A stretch of DNA of 44,638 bases from Flavobacteriaceae bacterium (lineage in GTDB: Bacteria; Bacteroidota; Bacteroidia; Flavobacteriales; Flavobacteriaceae). The DNA lies in NCBI GenBank assembly GCA_030835845.1, contig JAUROD010000004.1, positions 1 to 44,638 on the forward strand. The letters are read 5' to 3'. Position 1 is the first letter of the stretch, and each line of letters begins with the position of its first letter. This document shows positions 27,832 to 36,302 of this stretch, one piece after another. A model generated the notes under the pieces. The model was not told the DNA's origin. It saw only the letters and a program-made list of their open reading frames with translations, and did no database searches. The position numbers and the translations under genes are program-made.

Positions 27832-28670
27832 TTTTTGAATGCTATCCCTGCAGAAAATGCAGGTGCAAAGTAGATTATTCTGCCGTTTAGTGGCATAGTT
27901 CCACCCATGTGCAATTGTATTTTCTTGTTAAATGTGTAAATAATTTCTCCACCTAGATTTGTCACTTCAACATTGTTGGCAAAAATACTACCATTGCTGT
28001 TTGCGGCAGAAAGTGTTCCGTTTTGAAACGATTTGATGCTATTAAATCAAGAAATAACCAAAAGCTTTTTTGTGACTTTTGTTCCAGTTTCTAACCCAAA
28101 TCTCCACTCATCGGAGTACCCTTTTGAACGTTGATTAAACCCTAGATTGGATTTGAAATAAAAAGGTTGTGAGGAGATGTTAAACGTTTTCCCAAGATTG
28201 ATTTTTAAAAGTTGATTAAATTCTCCATCCCCTGTTTGGTAGCTTTTATCACTTCCTCCTTACTCATTTCTAGTTGGGATACCAAGTTGTACGGTTGCTG
28301 AAATCGCCCAGCCATTGTTGTTAGATAGTTTGTGTTCAAAGCCTATAATAACATCTCCAAGACTTGAAAAAAGCTCACCTTCAATAGGAGGTCTTCCTGA
28401 GCTGAATACTTGTTTGTTTTGATACACGGTGGTGTAGGGGATGTAGACAAACGTTGTCAAATTATCACTGATGCCGTATCGTCCAAAAAAATCAGTAATG
28501 AAAATTCCTCGAGTAGCATTTGGATCTTTAAATCCTGAACTAGTGAAGTGTTGGTCAGCTTCTAAAAACCAAACTCCAACTTTGTAATAAGCAGTTTCTT
28601 TTTTTTGAGGCCATTGAGCGTTCAGCGTAAAGCCAGCAATCGTTAAAATTAGCACAAGGTAGTTTTTCAT
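27828..28670 (-). pseudogene. Outer-membrane barrel gene with two in-frame stops
   Basis: An exported protein, 280 residues if read through. The signal peptide ends in LNAQ. Strands such as FFGRYGISDNLTTFVYIPYT and IIGFEHKLSNNNGWAISATV resemble the MetA-pathway/transporter-type outer-membrane barrels. The frame is broken by TAA at 28262-28260 and TGA at 28049-28047, yet continues between and after them with barrel-like sequence (GFNQRSKGYSDEWRFGLETG and later NLGGEIIYTF) to a stop at 27828-27830. No frameshift is needed. The TGA replaces a position where TGG (Trp) would fit. Only the first 136 residues would be made without readthrough. Its ATG overlaps the DM13 gene stop by one base. Confidence 0.8.
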
Positions 28671-29392
28671 CAATCAAATATTTTTCCCTCTCCAACTTTT
28701 ACATTGAAAGGTTTACACCAATAGAGTATATATTTGTGATCCATCAATTTTATTGATTCTGGTAAATTATACTGGTGTTCCCCCTCAAATATTTGTACAG
28801 CACCAATTTCATATGCATCAGAAACTGTACTAGGATTGTTTCCTAGATAGATGTAGAGTCCCGGCAAACTAGAATCTGCTCTGTATGTTTCGTCAAGTGA
28901 TAAAATGATTCGGGTTTCATTAAGTTCATATCGGAAATTTCCTTGTAATTGGTAGCTGGAAGTTGTTTTGATTTCGCCTTCAAAAAAAGAATCTACTTCA
29001 ATAACTTCATTATTTTCCATGATTGTCTCAGAATTTGTTATTGAAGAAGATGAAACGTAAATGACTGTTTCGGCACTGATTGTTTCCCCTTGAAAACCAG
29101 TTGTTTTAACAGTTACTGTGGCTTCTTCCTCTGCGAGTGCAGTAATTTCCTCAGATTCACTTATTTCTGCTATAGATGGAGGTTCAATTTCCCACATCAA
29201 ACTTGGGTCTATGACCTCAGTTCCAGACTCGTCAAAAAAACGAACTATATACTGGTGAGTAACTCCAATGGGAAGGCTTAAAATGACATTTGTAAATCTC
29301 AAATCTGGATCTACATAATCATCGATTAAGTCTTCGCCAATACAGTTTAGAAAAATTAGGAGGATAAAAGATGAGCGTAATTTTAGCAACAT
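28670..29392 (-). CDS. DM13-domain lipoprotein
   Basis: A 240-residue probable lipoprotein (hydrophobic N-terminus with a Cys in IFLNCIGE). Residues about 25-115 look like a bacterial Ig-like fold (VTHQYIVRFFDESG, later EEATVTVKTTGFQG). The C-terminal 110 residues match the DM13 pattern: GLYIYLGNN, EIGAVQIFEGEHQYNLP, then a Tyr-Trp-Cys segment ILYWCKPFNVKVGEG. DM13 domains are proposed redox/electron-transfer modules with a conserved Cys. It is coupled to the broken barrel gene by a TGATG junction. The gene itself appears intact. Confidence 0.75.
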   Translation of the reverse strand: MLLKLRSSFILLIFLNCIGEDLIDDYVDPDLRFTNVILSLPIGVTHQYIVRFFDESGTEVIDPSLMWEIEPPSIAEISESEEITALAEEEATVTVKTTGFQGETISAETVIYVSSSSITNSETIMENNEVIEVDSFFEGEIKTTSSYQLQGNFRYELNETRIILSLDETYRADSSLPGLYIYLGNNPSTVSDAYEIGAVQIFEGEHQYNLPESIKLMDHKYILYWCKPFNVKVGEGKIFD

Positions 29393-29395
29393 AAG

Positions 29396-29414
29396 CGTAA
29401 GATATGGTCTTACG
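29396..29414 (-). promoter_or_regulatory. Perfect inverted repeat before the DM13 gene
   Basis: CGTAAGA (29396-29402) and TCTTACG (29408-29414) form a 7-bp palindromic pair around 5 bases, ending 3 bases before the DM13 start codon on the minus strand. It may be an operator or an mRNA hairpin that covers the start. A T-rich tract lies on the far side (towards hemB), which does not fit an intrinsic terminator for hemB. Confidence 0.5.
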
Positions 29415-29466
29415 AATATATAAAAATCTCAAAAAAATAAATTAAAAATATAAAAATTTAACATTA

Positions 29467-30444
29467 TTACGCATTCAAAATACGTACCGCATCTTTTGCT
29501 GTATAGCTAGCTATTATTGATGCTCCTGCACGTTTAAAAGCAATTAATTGCTCATATACAAGAGCATCATAATCTATCCAATTTTTGTCTGCCGCAGCCT
29601 TTAACATCGCATATTCACCACTAACTTGGTAGGCAGCAATTGGCACTTCAACTTGTTCGCTAAGGTCACGGATAATATCAAGGTAGGCAATTCCTGGTTT
29701 TACCATAACAATGTCAGCCCCTTCTTCAATATCTAAAAGAGTTTCTGTAATTGCTTCTTTTCGATTATGAAAATCCATCTGATAGGTCTTCTTATCTCCA
29801 AAGCCTGGAGCTGAATCAAGAGCATCGCGAAAAGGACCATAAAATGAAGAAGCGTATTTTGCACTATAGCTCATAATTCCAGTATGAGGGAAAGAATTCA
29901 TCTCCAAAATTTCACGAATATGCTCTATTCTTCCGTCCATCATGTCACTGGGAGCTACAAAATCAGCTCCTGATTGAGCATGAGATAAAGCCATTTTAGC
30001 TAACACTTCGATTGTCTGGTCATTTTCAATTTCCTCTTTTTTTACAATTCCATCATGTCCGTAAGAGGAATAGGGGTCGAGTGCAACATCAGTCATTACA
30101 ACCATTTCAGGTACTGCTTTTTTGACACATCGAATAGCTTTTTGCATTAGTCCATTTGAATTAAGCGCCTCCGTTCCTTCGTTATTTTTAAGTAGATCGG
30201 GTACTTTTACAAAAAGCAAAACAGACTTAAGTCCTATGTCCCACAAATTTTTGGCTTCCTCTTCCAAAATATCTAAACTCATGCGATAATAATCAGGCAT
30301 TGAAGGAATTTCTTCTTTAATTTTTGAGCCTTCTACAACAAAAAGAGGAACGATAAAATCAGTTGAAGAAAGTTTGTATTCTTGAACTAATTCACGAACT
30401 GCAGCTGAAGTGCGAAGTCTTCTATTACGTTGAAGTGGAAACAT
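29467..30444 (-). CDS. hemB: Delta-aminolevulinic acid dehydratase
   Basis: Porphobilinogen synthase, 325 residues, condensing two aminolevulinate molecules. The active-site lysines lie in SAKYASSFYGPFRD and MVKPG. The metal-site segment reads DVALDPYSSYGHDG, with Asp in place of the Cys residues of zinc enzymes, so it belongs to the Mg-type or zinc-independent group. It is the last gene of the minus-strand hemA-C-D-E-F-B run, 11 bases after hemF. Confidence 0.96.
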   Translation of the reverse strand: MFPLQRNRRLRTSAAVRELVQEYKLSSTDFIVPLFVVEGSKIKEEIPSMPDYYRMSLDILEEEAKNLWDIGLKSVLLFVKVPDLLKNNEGTEALNSNGLMQKAIRCVKKAVPEMVVMTDVALDPYSSYGHDGIVKKEEIENDQTIEVLAKMALSHAQSGADFVAPSDMMDGRIEHIREILEMNSFPHTGIMSYSAKYASSFYGPFRDALDSAPGFGDKKTYQMDFHNRKEAITETLLDIEEGADIVMVKPGIAYLDIIRDLSEQVEVPIAAYQVSGEYAMLKAAADKNWIDYDALVYEQLIAFKRAGASIIASYTAKDAVRILNA

Positions 30445-30455
30445 ATTATTTTATT

Positions 30456-31355
30456 TTATACCCAATCTTTTGGGTGTTTTAGTATATTAATTAAATCAGC
30501 TTCTGGACTATTTTCCTCTACTTTAAAATCATACCTCCATTGTACTTGCGGAGGCAAACTCATCAAAATACTTTCAATTCGTCCATTCGTTTTTAAACCA
30601 AATAGAGTACCCTTGTCATGAACAAGATTGAATTCAACGTAGCGTCCTCGTCTGATTTCTTGCCAGTTCCTTTGTGTGTCGTTGTAAGGGGTGTTTTTTC
30701 TTTTTTCAATGATTGGAATATAGGCATCAAGAAAGTGGTCGGCTACGTCCGTAACAAAGGAAAACCACCCTTCCATTGAACGTTGTTCAGCTTTTAAATA
30801 ATCAAAAAACAAACCGCCAATTCCTCTAGCTTCTTCACGATGTGAATTCCAAAAATAGTCATCACAACGTGCCTTAAATTTTGTGTAAAAGTCACTCTCG
30901 TGCCTGTCACAAACAGTTTTACATGTTTTGTGAAAGTGAATAGCATCTTCTTCAACAATATAGTAGGGTGTTAAGTCTAGACCTCCTCCAAACCATTGAT
31001 CTGCAATATTTCCCTGAGAATCATACAATTCAAAATATCGCCAGTTGGCATGGACTGTGGGTGCATTTGGGTTTTTGGGATGTAGCACAAGACTAAGACC
31101 ACATGCATAAAATGAGGCTTCACTTACATTAAAATGAGCTTGCATTGTTTTGGGTAAATTTCCGTGAACTGCTGAAATATTGACACCTCCTTTTTCAAAT
31201 ACTGAACCATTTTCAATGACACGTGTTCTTCCACCACCACCCTCAGAGCGTTCCCATACATCTTCTTTAAAGCTAGCTGTACCATCTATTTTTTCTAAAG
31301 TTGAAGTGATGGTGTCTTGTAAATTTAAAATGTAATTATGGAACTTATCTTTCAT
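30456..31355 (-). CDS. hemF: Oxygen-dependent coproporphyrinogen III oxidase
   Basis: Aerobic enzyme (299 residues) that decarboxylates two propionates of coproporphyrinogen III to give protoporphyrinogen IX. HemF signature segments are clear: GGGGRTRVI, FHKTCKTVCDRH, WFGGGLDLTPYY, RGIGGLFFDYL and RRGRYVEFNLVHDKGTLFGL. It needs molecular oxygen, fitting the aerobic respiratory genes nearby. It lies 3 bases after hemE in the same operon. No HemN is seen in the window. Confidence 0.96.
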   Translation of the reverse strand: MKDKFHNYILNLQDTITSTLEKIDGTASFKEDVWERSEGGGGRTRVIENGSVFEKGGVNISAVHGNLPKTMQAHFNVSEASFYACGLSLVLHPKNPNAPTVHANWRYFELYDSQGNIADQWFGGGLDLTPYYIVEEDAIHFHKTCKTVCDRHESDFYTKFKARCDDYFWNSHREEARGIGGLFFDYLKAEQRSMEGWFSFVTDVADHFLDAYIPIIEKRKNTPYNDTQRNWQEIRRGRYVEFNLVHDKGTLFGLKTNGRIESILMSLPPQVQWRYDFKVEENSPEADLINILKHPKDWV

Positions 31356-31358
31356 TCT

Positions 31359-32384
31359 TTATGCTTTGTATTCTTTTACAGCATCCACAAATGCTTGTGC
31401 GTGTGAGACAGGAATATTTGGTAAGATTCCATGTCCTAAGTTTACAATATATCGATCTTTTCCAAACCCATCAATCATTTTTTTGACTTCACTTTTAATC
31501 GTTGGTATAGGTGAAAGTAGTCGAGAAGGGTCAAAATTCCCTTGTAGTGTAATTTGACCACCCGACAAATAGCGCGCATTTCTAGCTGTACATGTCCAGT
31601 CAACACCTAGTGCGCTTGCACCTGTTTGTGCCATATCATGAAGGGCAAACCAGCATCCTTTTCCAAATACAATGACAGGAATTTCATCTTTGAGAGCACT
31701 TACAATTTGACGAATGTAAGGGAGAGAAAAAATATTATAATCATCTGGAGAAAGCAAACCTCCCCATGAATCAAAAAGCTGAACCGCATCAACTCCGGCA
31801 GCTACTTTTGCTTTTAAATAGTCAATGGTAGTGTCCGTAATCATTTGAAGTAAACGGTGAGCCAATTCGGGCTGACTAAAACAAAATGCTTTTGCTTTGT
31901 CGAAATTTTTTGAGCCTTGTCCTTGCACTGCATAACAAAGTAATGTCCATGGCGAACCAGCAAAACCGATTAGAGGGACACGATTATTGAGTTCCTGTTT
32001 TGTCATGTGAATTGCTTTGATTACATAATCTAACGCTACGGACGCATCGGGTACAATAACTTCATTGAGTTCTTTTTCGCTTCGTATTGGGTTTGGAATC
32101 CATGGACCCACCTCTGGTTTCATTTCTACCTCAATATTCATTGCTTGTAACACTACTAAGATGTCACTAAATAAAATTGCTGCATCTGTCCCAATCTGAT
32201 CAATAGGCATTATTGTAATTTCAGTCGCTAATTCAGGGGTTTGACAGCGAGTAAAGAAATCATATTTTGCCTTTAACTTCATGAAATCTGGTAAATAACG
32301 TCCAGCTTGACGCATCATCCATACTGGTGGACGTTCAACAGTTTCTCCTTTTAAGGCTTTTAAAAATAAATCGTTTTGTATCAT
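31359..32384 (-). CDS. hemE: Uroporphyrinogen decarboxylase
   Basis: Decarboxylates uroporphyrinogen III to coproporphyrinogen III. The 341-residue TIM barrel shows the N-terminal signature [16 protein letters not shown] with substrate-binding Arg residues, the Asp in ILFSDILV, the second signature [16 protein letters not shown], and the C-terminal [19 protein letters not shown]. Its ATG overlaps the hemD stop as ATGA, so the genes are coupled. Confidence 0.97.
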   Translation of the reverse strand: MIQNDLFLKALKGETVERPPVWMMRQAGRYLPDFMKLKAKYDFFTRCQTPELATEITIMPIDQIGTDAAILFSDILVVLQAMNIEVEMKPEVGPWIPNPIRSEKELNEVIVPDASVALDYVIKAIHMTKQELNNRVPLIGFAGSPWTLLCYAVQGQGSKNFDKAKAFCFSQPELAHRLLQMITDTTIDYLKAKVAAGVDAVQLFDSWGGLLSPDDYNIFSLPYIRQIVSALKDEIPVIVFGKGCWFALHDMAQTGASALGVDWTCTARNARYLSGGQITLQGNFDPSRLLSPIPTIKSEVKKMIDGFGKDRYIVNLGHGILPNIPVSHAQAFVDAVKEYKA

Positions 32385-33040
32385 AATATTGTAGTCAAAT
32401 GAGTTTTTACTGCAGCAGTGAGGTGCTCCACGGAGGGTTTACTAGCAGTAATAATATTGTTCGTGTGTGGTTTAAGAGCAATCGCAGTTGTTGAACCTAT
32501 TGCAAAACATTGACTTAGTGCAACTGAATTTGAGGTTAAAAAACTATCCACTCCAGAGGGGCTAAAAAATAAAATTCCATCAAAAAATCCCATTTTTTTA
32601 GGGTGTGAAATGGTCTCATAAACCGTTATCACTTCTAAAGGGATATTCGCCTTTGAAAAAGCAGCTTCTAAATGAGGCATTCTAAGGTTTCCGGCAAAAA
32701 ACAAAAAATCTTCATTTTCAGCATTTTTAAGTACAAAATCAGCTAAAATAGACGCATTTTGCTCCATTTTAAGCACTTTTGCTCCATTTTTGACTAAAAT
32801 AGATTTTGTTTTTTCGCCTACACAATAGCATTTTTGATCCCTTAAATCAATTTGGCTTAACACCGCATTTACGGCATTTTGAGAGGTAAATAACAACACC
32901 TTATTTGAAATATCAGCTTTAAATGTTTTGGGAATAATTTGGATAAAGTTCCATTCACTATATGACACCCCATTATTTACCAATCTCATCCTTTGATTAG
33001 GAGACAAAACTTTGGTTGATAAAAGGCGAAACCCATTCAT
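32381..33040 (-). CDS. hemD: Uroporphyrinogen-III synthase
   Basis: Cyclises hydroxymethylbilane with inversion of ring D. The 219-residue sequence is weakly conserved, as usual for HemD. It has the expected two-lobed pattern, with [14 protein letters not shown] in lobe 1 and [13 protein letters not shown] followed by [12 protein letters not shown] in lobe 2. Identification rests strongly on its position between hemC and hemE. It starts 1 base after the hemC stop. Confidence 0.9.
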   Translation of the reverse strand: MNGFRLLSTKVLSPNQRMRLVNNGVSYSEWNFIQIIPKTFKADISNKVLLFTSQNAVNAVLSQIDLRDQKCYCVGEKTKSILVKNGAKVLKMEQNASILADFVLKNAENEDFLFFAGNLRMPHLEAAFSKANIPLEVITVYETISHPKKMGFFDGILFFSPSGVDSFLTSNSVALSQCFAIGSTTAIALKPHTNNIITASKPSVEHLTAAVKTHLTTIL

Positions 33041-33041
33041 T

Positions 33042-33953
33042 TTAGTTGTTTTGTTTAAATTCTTTCATCAATTTTCCTCCACCTTGATTCAAAAGCGAAG
33101 TTGCCAATGAAGCTCCTTTACCGTCCACTTGGCTTAACGGAAAAACGACATCAATTTCTTCTTTTTGGCTTCCTATTAAAGAATATAGACCTCCCTTAAA
33201 ATAAATCATTCCATCTTTGACCGTTGCAAGTGCACCAATTGGTGCAGTACACCCCCCCTCAAGGGTTCGTAAGAAATCTCTTTCAATTTGAGTACAAAGC
33301 GCACTATCACTATGGTTTATCGTGTTGATTTTTTGTTTGAGGACGTTGTCTTCACTTCTACAGACGATCATCAATGCTCCCTGAGCAGGTGCTGGAAGCA
33401 TATCAATCAGCGGTTCAACATGTTCTTCTATTAGTTCCAAACGTTTCAATGCAGCTGCAGCAAAAATTGCCCCATCCCAGTCAGATTTATGAAGTTTTTC
33501 AAGTCTAGTTTGAATATTTCCTCGAAGAGGGACCACTTTATCCTTTGGATGCTCTGAAAGCCACTGTGCTTTTCTTCGGAGACTTCCAGTTGCAATGATT
33601 TTAGTCTCTTTCGATTGTGAATTATGATTTTTCCAAATCATCACATCTTCAGTTTCTCCTCGTTTTAAAACAGCTGCTTGAACAATTCCTTTTGGGAGTA
33701 GGGTAGGAACGTCTTTCATGCTATGAATTGCAATGTCAATTTGGTTATTTAACAAAGCAACATCTAGTGTCTTTGTAAAAATACCAGTGGTTCCCATGGT
33801 ATATAAAGGCTGAGTTAAATTTAAATCACCTTCGCTTTTAATTGGAATAAGGACACTTTTAATTCCTATTTTTTCTAGGAGGGACTGAAGCGTATTTGCT
33901 TGCCAAATCGCTAGTGCACTATCACGAGTACCAATTCGAAGTGGATTATGCAT
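33042..33953 (-). CDS. hemC: Porphobilinogen deaminase
   Basis: Hydroxymethylbilane synthase, 303 residues. The cofactor-carrying Cys235 is in LEGGCTAPIGALA, and the conserved N-terminal IGTRDSALAIWQA and SMKDVPTLLP are present. I start at the ATG at 33953, which overlaps the hemA stop by 8 bases and puts the conserved RIGTRDS next to the N-terminus. The longer reading from 33992 adds 13 residues that look like out-of-frame hemA. Confidence 0.95.
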   Translation of the reverse strand: MHNPLRIGTRDSALAIWQANTLQSLLEKIGIKSVLIPIKSEGDLNLTQPLYTMGTTGIFTKTLDVALLNNQIDIAIHSMKDVPTLLPKGIVQAAVLKRGETEDVMIWKNHNSQSKETKIIATGSLRRKAQWLSEHPKDKVVPLRGNIQTRLEKLHKSDWDGAIFAAAALKRLELIEEHVEPLIDMLPAPAQGALMIVCRSEDNVLKQKINTINHSDSALCTQIERDFLRTLEGGCTAPIGALATVKDGMIYFKGGLYSLIGSQKEEIDVVFPLSQVDGKGASLATSLLNQGGGKLMKEFKQNN

Positions 33954-35193
33954 GATGTGATGGATCGAGTTGAAAAACGTTTTTAAAAACACTTAATGTT
34001 TCACTTGCCTTACTTGGATTTTCTTTGAGATAATTGGCAAGTTGACCTGTAATTTTTTGAATCATTTGTTCTGAAACTACGGTAGCTTCTTGGGGTAAAT
34101 CTTGTTTGCGTTTTTTGGCTTTTACTTCCGCAGATTGTTGTTCGGTTAGTTTGGCTTTTAATGCTCTGAGTGTTGGAGCATATTGACGGTCATGCAACCA
34201 TTGTAAAAATTCACTTTCTACTTCTTCAAGAATTGACAATGCTTTGGGTAAATGTTTTTTACGCTCTTCTAAAGTTTTGTTTGTGATTTGTGATAAGGTA
34301 TCAAGATTTACAACAGTGACATTTTCAAGTTCCTTCACATTTTCATGGACATTACTTGGAATCGATAAATCCAGAATCAAAAGGGGTTTAGTAGAATGTA
34401 TGATGTCTTTTGCTACGGTTGGTGATTGAGCACCAGTAGCTACGACCATTACATCTGCTTTGCGAATCTCGGTTGGTAAATCGCCATATTCTTTCACCAA
34501 TACATTGAATTTACCAGCTATGCTTTTTGCCTTTTCATGTGTCCTATTGATTAGGACAATATGTTCGTTGCTGGTATGCTTAATGAGGTTTTCACAGGTA
34601 TTTCTTCCAATCTTTCCAGTTCCAAACAACAAAATATCTTTAGTGGAAATATCATTCACCTTTTGGATAATGTATTGGACTGAGGCAAACGCAACTGAAG
34701 TGGCACCTGTTGAAATTTTAGTTTCTGTTTTTATGCGTTTACTGGCTTGAATTACTGCATTAACCAAACGTTCGCTTAATCCATTTACAAGACCTAATTT
34801 TTTGGAGCGATAAAATCCTTGTTTTAATTGTCCGATTATTTCAAAATCACCTAAAATCTGTGAGTCTAGACCTGTTCCAACTAGAAAAATATGATGAATT
34901 GCTTCTTCATTTTTGAGAATATACCCTAGGTTTTCAAAAGTTTCAAGTGCACCACCAGAGTGTTTGCACAATAGTTTAATTAACTCATAAGGGTGTGCTG
35001 CATAGGCATATATCTCTGTGCGGTTACAAGTTGTATTGATTAAGATTTCATCGATTCCTTCGGACTTTGCTTCCAAAAGTAGCGAGCTACACTGTGCATT
35101 GCTCAGGCTAAATTTACCTCGAGTTCCTAGGTCAGCATTTTTATAGCTAATGCCGACTGCATAAAAATAGTTCGTTGTGGAGTTAAGCTGCAT
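33946..35193 (-). CDS. hemA: Glutamyl-tRNA reductase
   Basis: First committed enzyme of the C5 heme pathway, reducing Glu-tRNA to glutamate-1-semialdehyde. The catalytic Cys56 is in INTTCNRTEIYAYA. The NADPH domain shows LLFGTGKIGRNTCENL, and a C-terminal dimerisation region follows. From the ATG at 35193 it has 415 residues. An earlier ATG at 35211 adds 6 residues, but it lies only 2 bases after a -7-like element, so the transcript probably starts at or beyond it. It is the first gene of the heme operon and is divergent from an AraC regulator. hemL is not in the window. Confidence 0.94.
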   Translation of the reverse strand: MQLNSTTNYFYAVGISYKNADLGTRGKFSLSNAQCSSLLLEAKSEGIDEILINTTCNRTEIYAYAAHPYELIKLLCKHSGGALETFENLGYILKNEEAIHHIFLVGTGLDSQILGDFEIIGQLKQGFYRSKKLGLVNGLSERLVNAVIQASKRIKTETKISTGATSVAFASVQYIIQKVNDISTKDILLFGTGKIGRNTCENLIKHTSNEHIVLINRTHEKAKSIAGKFNVLVKEYGDLPTEIRKADVMVVATGAQSPTVAKDIIHSTKPLLILDLSIPSNVHENVKELENVTVVNLDTLSQITNKTLEERKKHLPKALSILEEVESEFLQWLHDRQYAPTLRALKAKLTEQQSAEVKAKKRKQDLPQEATVVSEQMIQKITGQLANYLKENPSKASETLSVFKNVFQLDPSHHA

Positions 35194-35213
35194 ATCCAAT
35201 TCTAAATCCATAG

Positions 35214-35221
35214 CAAAAATA
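35214..35221 (-). promoter_or_regulatory. Candidate -7 element of the hemA operon
   Basis: Minus-strand TATTTTTG ends 2 bases before the ATG at 35211 and 20 bases before the ATG at 35193. No clear -33 TTG is found at 17-23 bases. The surrounding 156-base gap also must hold the AraC gene promoter; I see no exact TAnnTTTG in that direction. Confidence 0.4.
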
Positions 35222-35367
35222 GTAGACCAAACAGAAAAAAAATAACGCTAAAAGTAGAATAAGTATCGCAAAGCGTTTATTTTTGAACTAATTCTTGTAT
35301 TTATTTATGTTTTCAGTAACATAATGCAATTATTCAAATTTATTCTAAATAACTAATTCATTGAATT

Positions 35368-36252
35368 ATGCACAAAAATAACGATAAAAGTTTAGTTGAA
35401 GTGACGATCATAGAAGAGGGCTTTTTTGTCCTTCGTTTCCAGAATGATAGTGGTGAAAGTATTCGTGAATCGAGAGAGATAAATAGTAGTTTCATTCAAT
35501 TTCATTTTTGTATGAAAGGAAGGGGAGATTTTATTTTCAATGAGGGAAATTATGTATTTCCAGTCGAAGAGGAAAATAATATTTTATTATTTAATCCACA
35601 ACGTAATCTTCCAATTGATTTGAAATTAGCACCGGATACTTGGTTGGTTAGTGTGGTTATATCTATAAAAAAATTTCACAGTTTATTTTCACAAGACGCA
35701 GATTTGATTCACTTTTTAAGTCCCGAAAACAAATCAAAAAAATATTATGACACCGCTATAATTTCCCCAAGTATGGCTGTTGTTTTAAGTCAAATTTTGA
35801 ATGCAAATGTTCATCCAACGATGCGATCGTTATACCTCAAAGGTAAAGTGTACGAATTGTTAAGTTTATATTTCAATAAGAATGAAGACGCAGATAGTGC
35901 TCAATGTCCTTTCTTAGTTGATGAAGATAATGTGCGAAAAATCAGGAAAGCAAAAGAAATTATTTTAACTCATATGTCAGAGCCACCATCACTTCAGGAG
36001 TTATCTACAGAAGTTGATTTGAGTTTGAGTAAATTAAAAGAGGGATTTAAACAACTTTATGGAGATACTGTGTATGGGTATTTATTGACTTATAAAATGG
36101 AAGAAGCACGAAGAATGCTTGAGTCAGGAAAATACAATGTAAATGAAGTTGGACTAAAAATTGGCTATTCAACATCAAGCCATTTCATTGCTGCTTTTAA
36201 AAAGAAATATGGTACTACCCCAAAAAAATACCTACTATCCTTATCTTCGTAA
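35368..36252 (+). CDS. AraC-family regulator between the heme gene sets
   Basis: A 294-residue transcription factor. The N-terminal half looks like a cupin-type sensor (FIQFHFCMKGRGDFIFNEG). The C-terminal half has the two AraC helix-turn-helix motifs: PSLQELSTEVDLSLSKLKEGFKQ, then VNEVGLKIGYSTSSHFIAAF and the closing KKYGTTPKKY. It is divergent from hemA and 50 bases ahead of hemH, so it probably regulates heme or iron genes on both sides. The effector is unknown. Confidence 0.88.
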   Translation: MHKNNDKSLVEVTIIEEGFFVLRFQNDSGESIRESREINSSFIQFHFCMKGRGDFIFNEGNYVFPVEEENNILLFNPQRNLPIDLKLAPDTWLVSVVISIKKFHSLFSQDADLIHFLSPENKSKKYYDTAIISPSMAVVLSQILNANVHPTMRSLYLKGKVYELLSLYFNKNEDADSAQCPFLVDEDNVRKIRKAKEIILTHMSEPPSLQELSTEVDLSLSKLKEGFKQLYGDTVYGYLLTYKMEEARRMLESGKYNVNEVGLKIGYSTSSHFIAAFKKKYGTTPKKYLLSLSS

Positions 36253-36302
36253 AAAAATTACAAGTCTATATTTACCTATAAGAAAAAGAAAAAACAGTTG
36301 TT

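Noticed and set aside
23091-28262. Alternative genetic code or general stop-codon recoding
   Set aside because: Core genes across the window terminate normally with TAA, TAG and TGA, and some stops overlap the next start codon, so stops are clearly read as stops.
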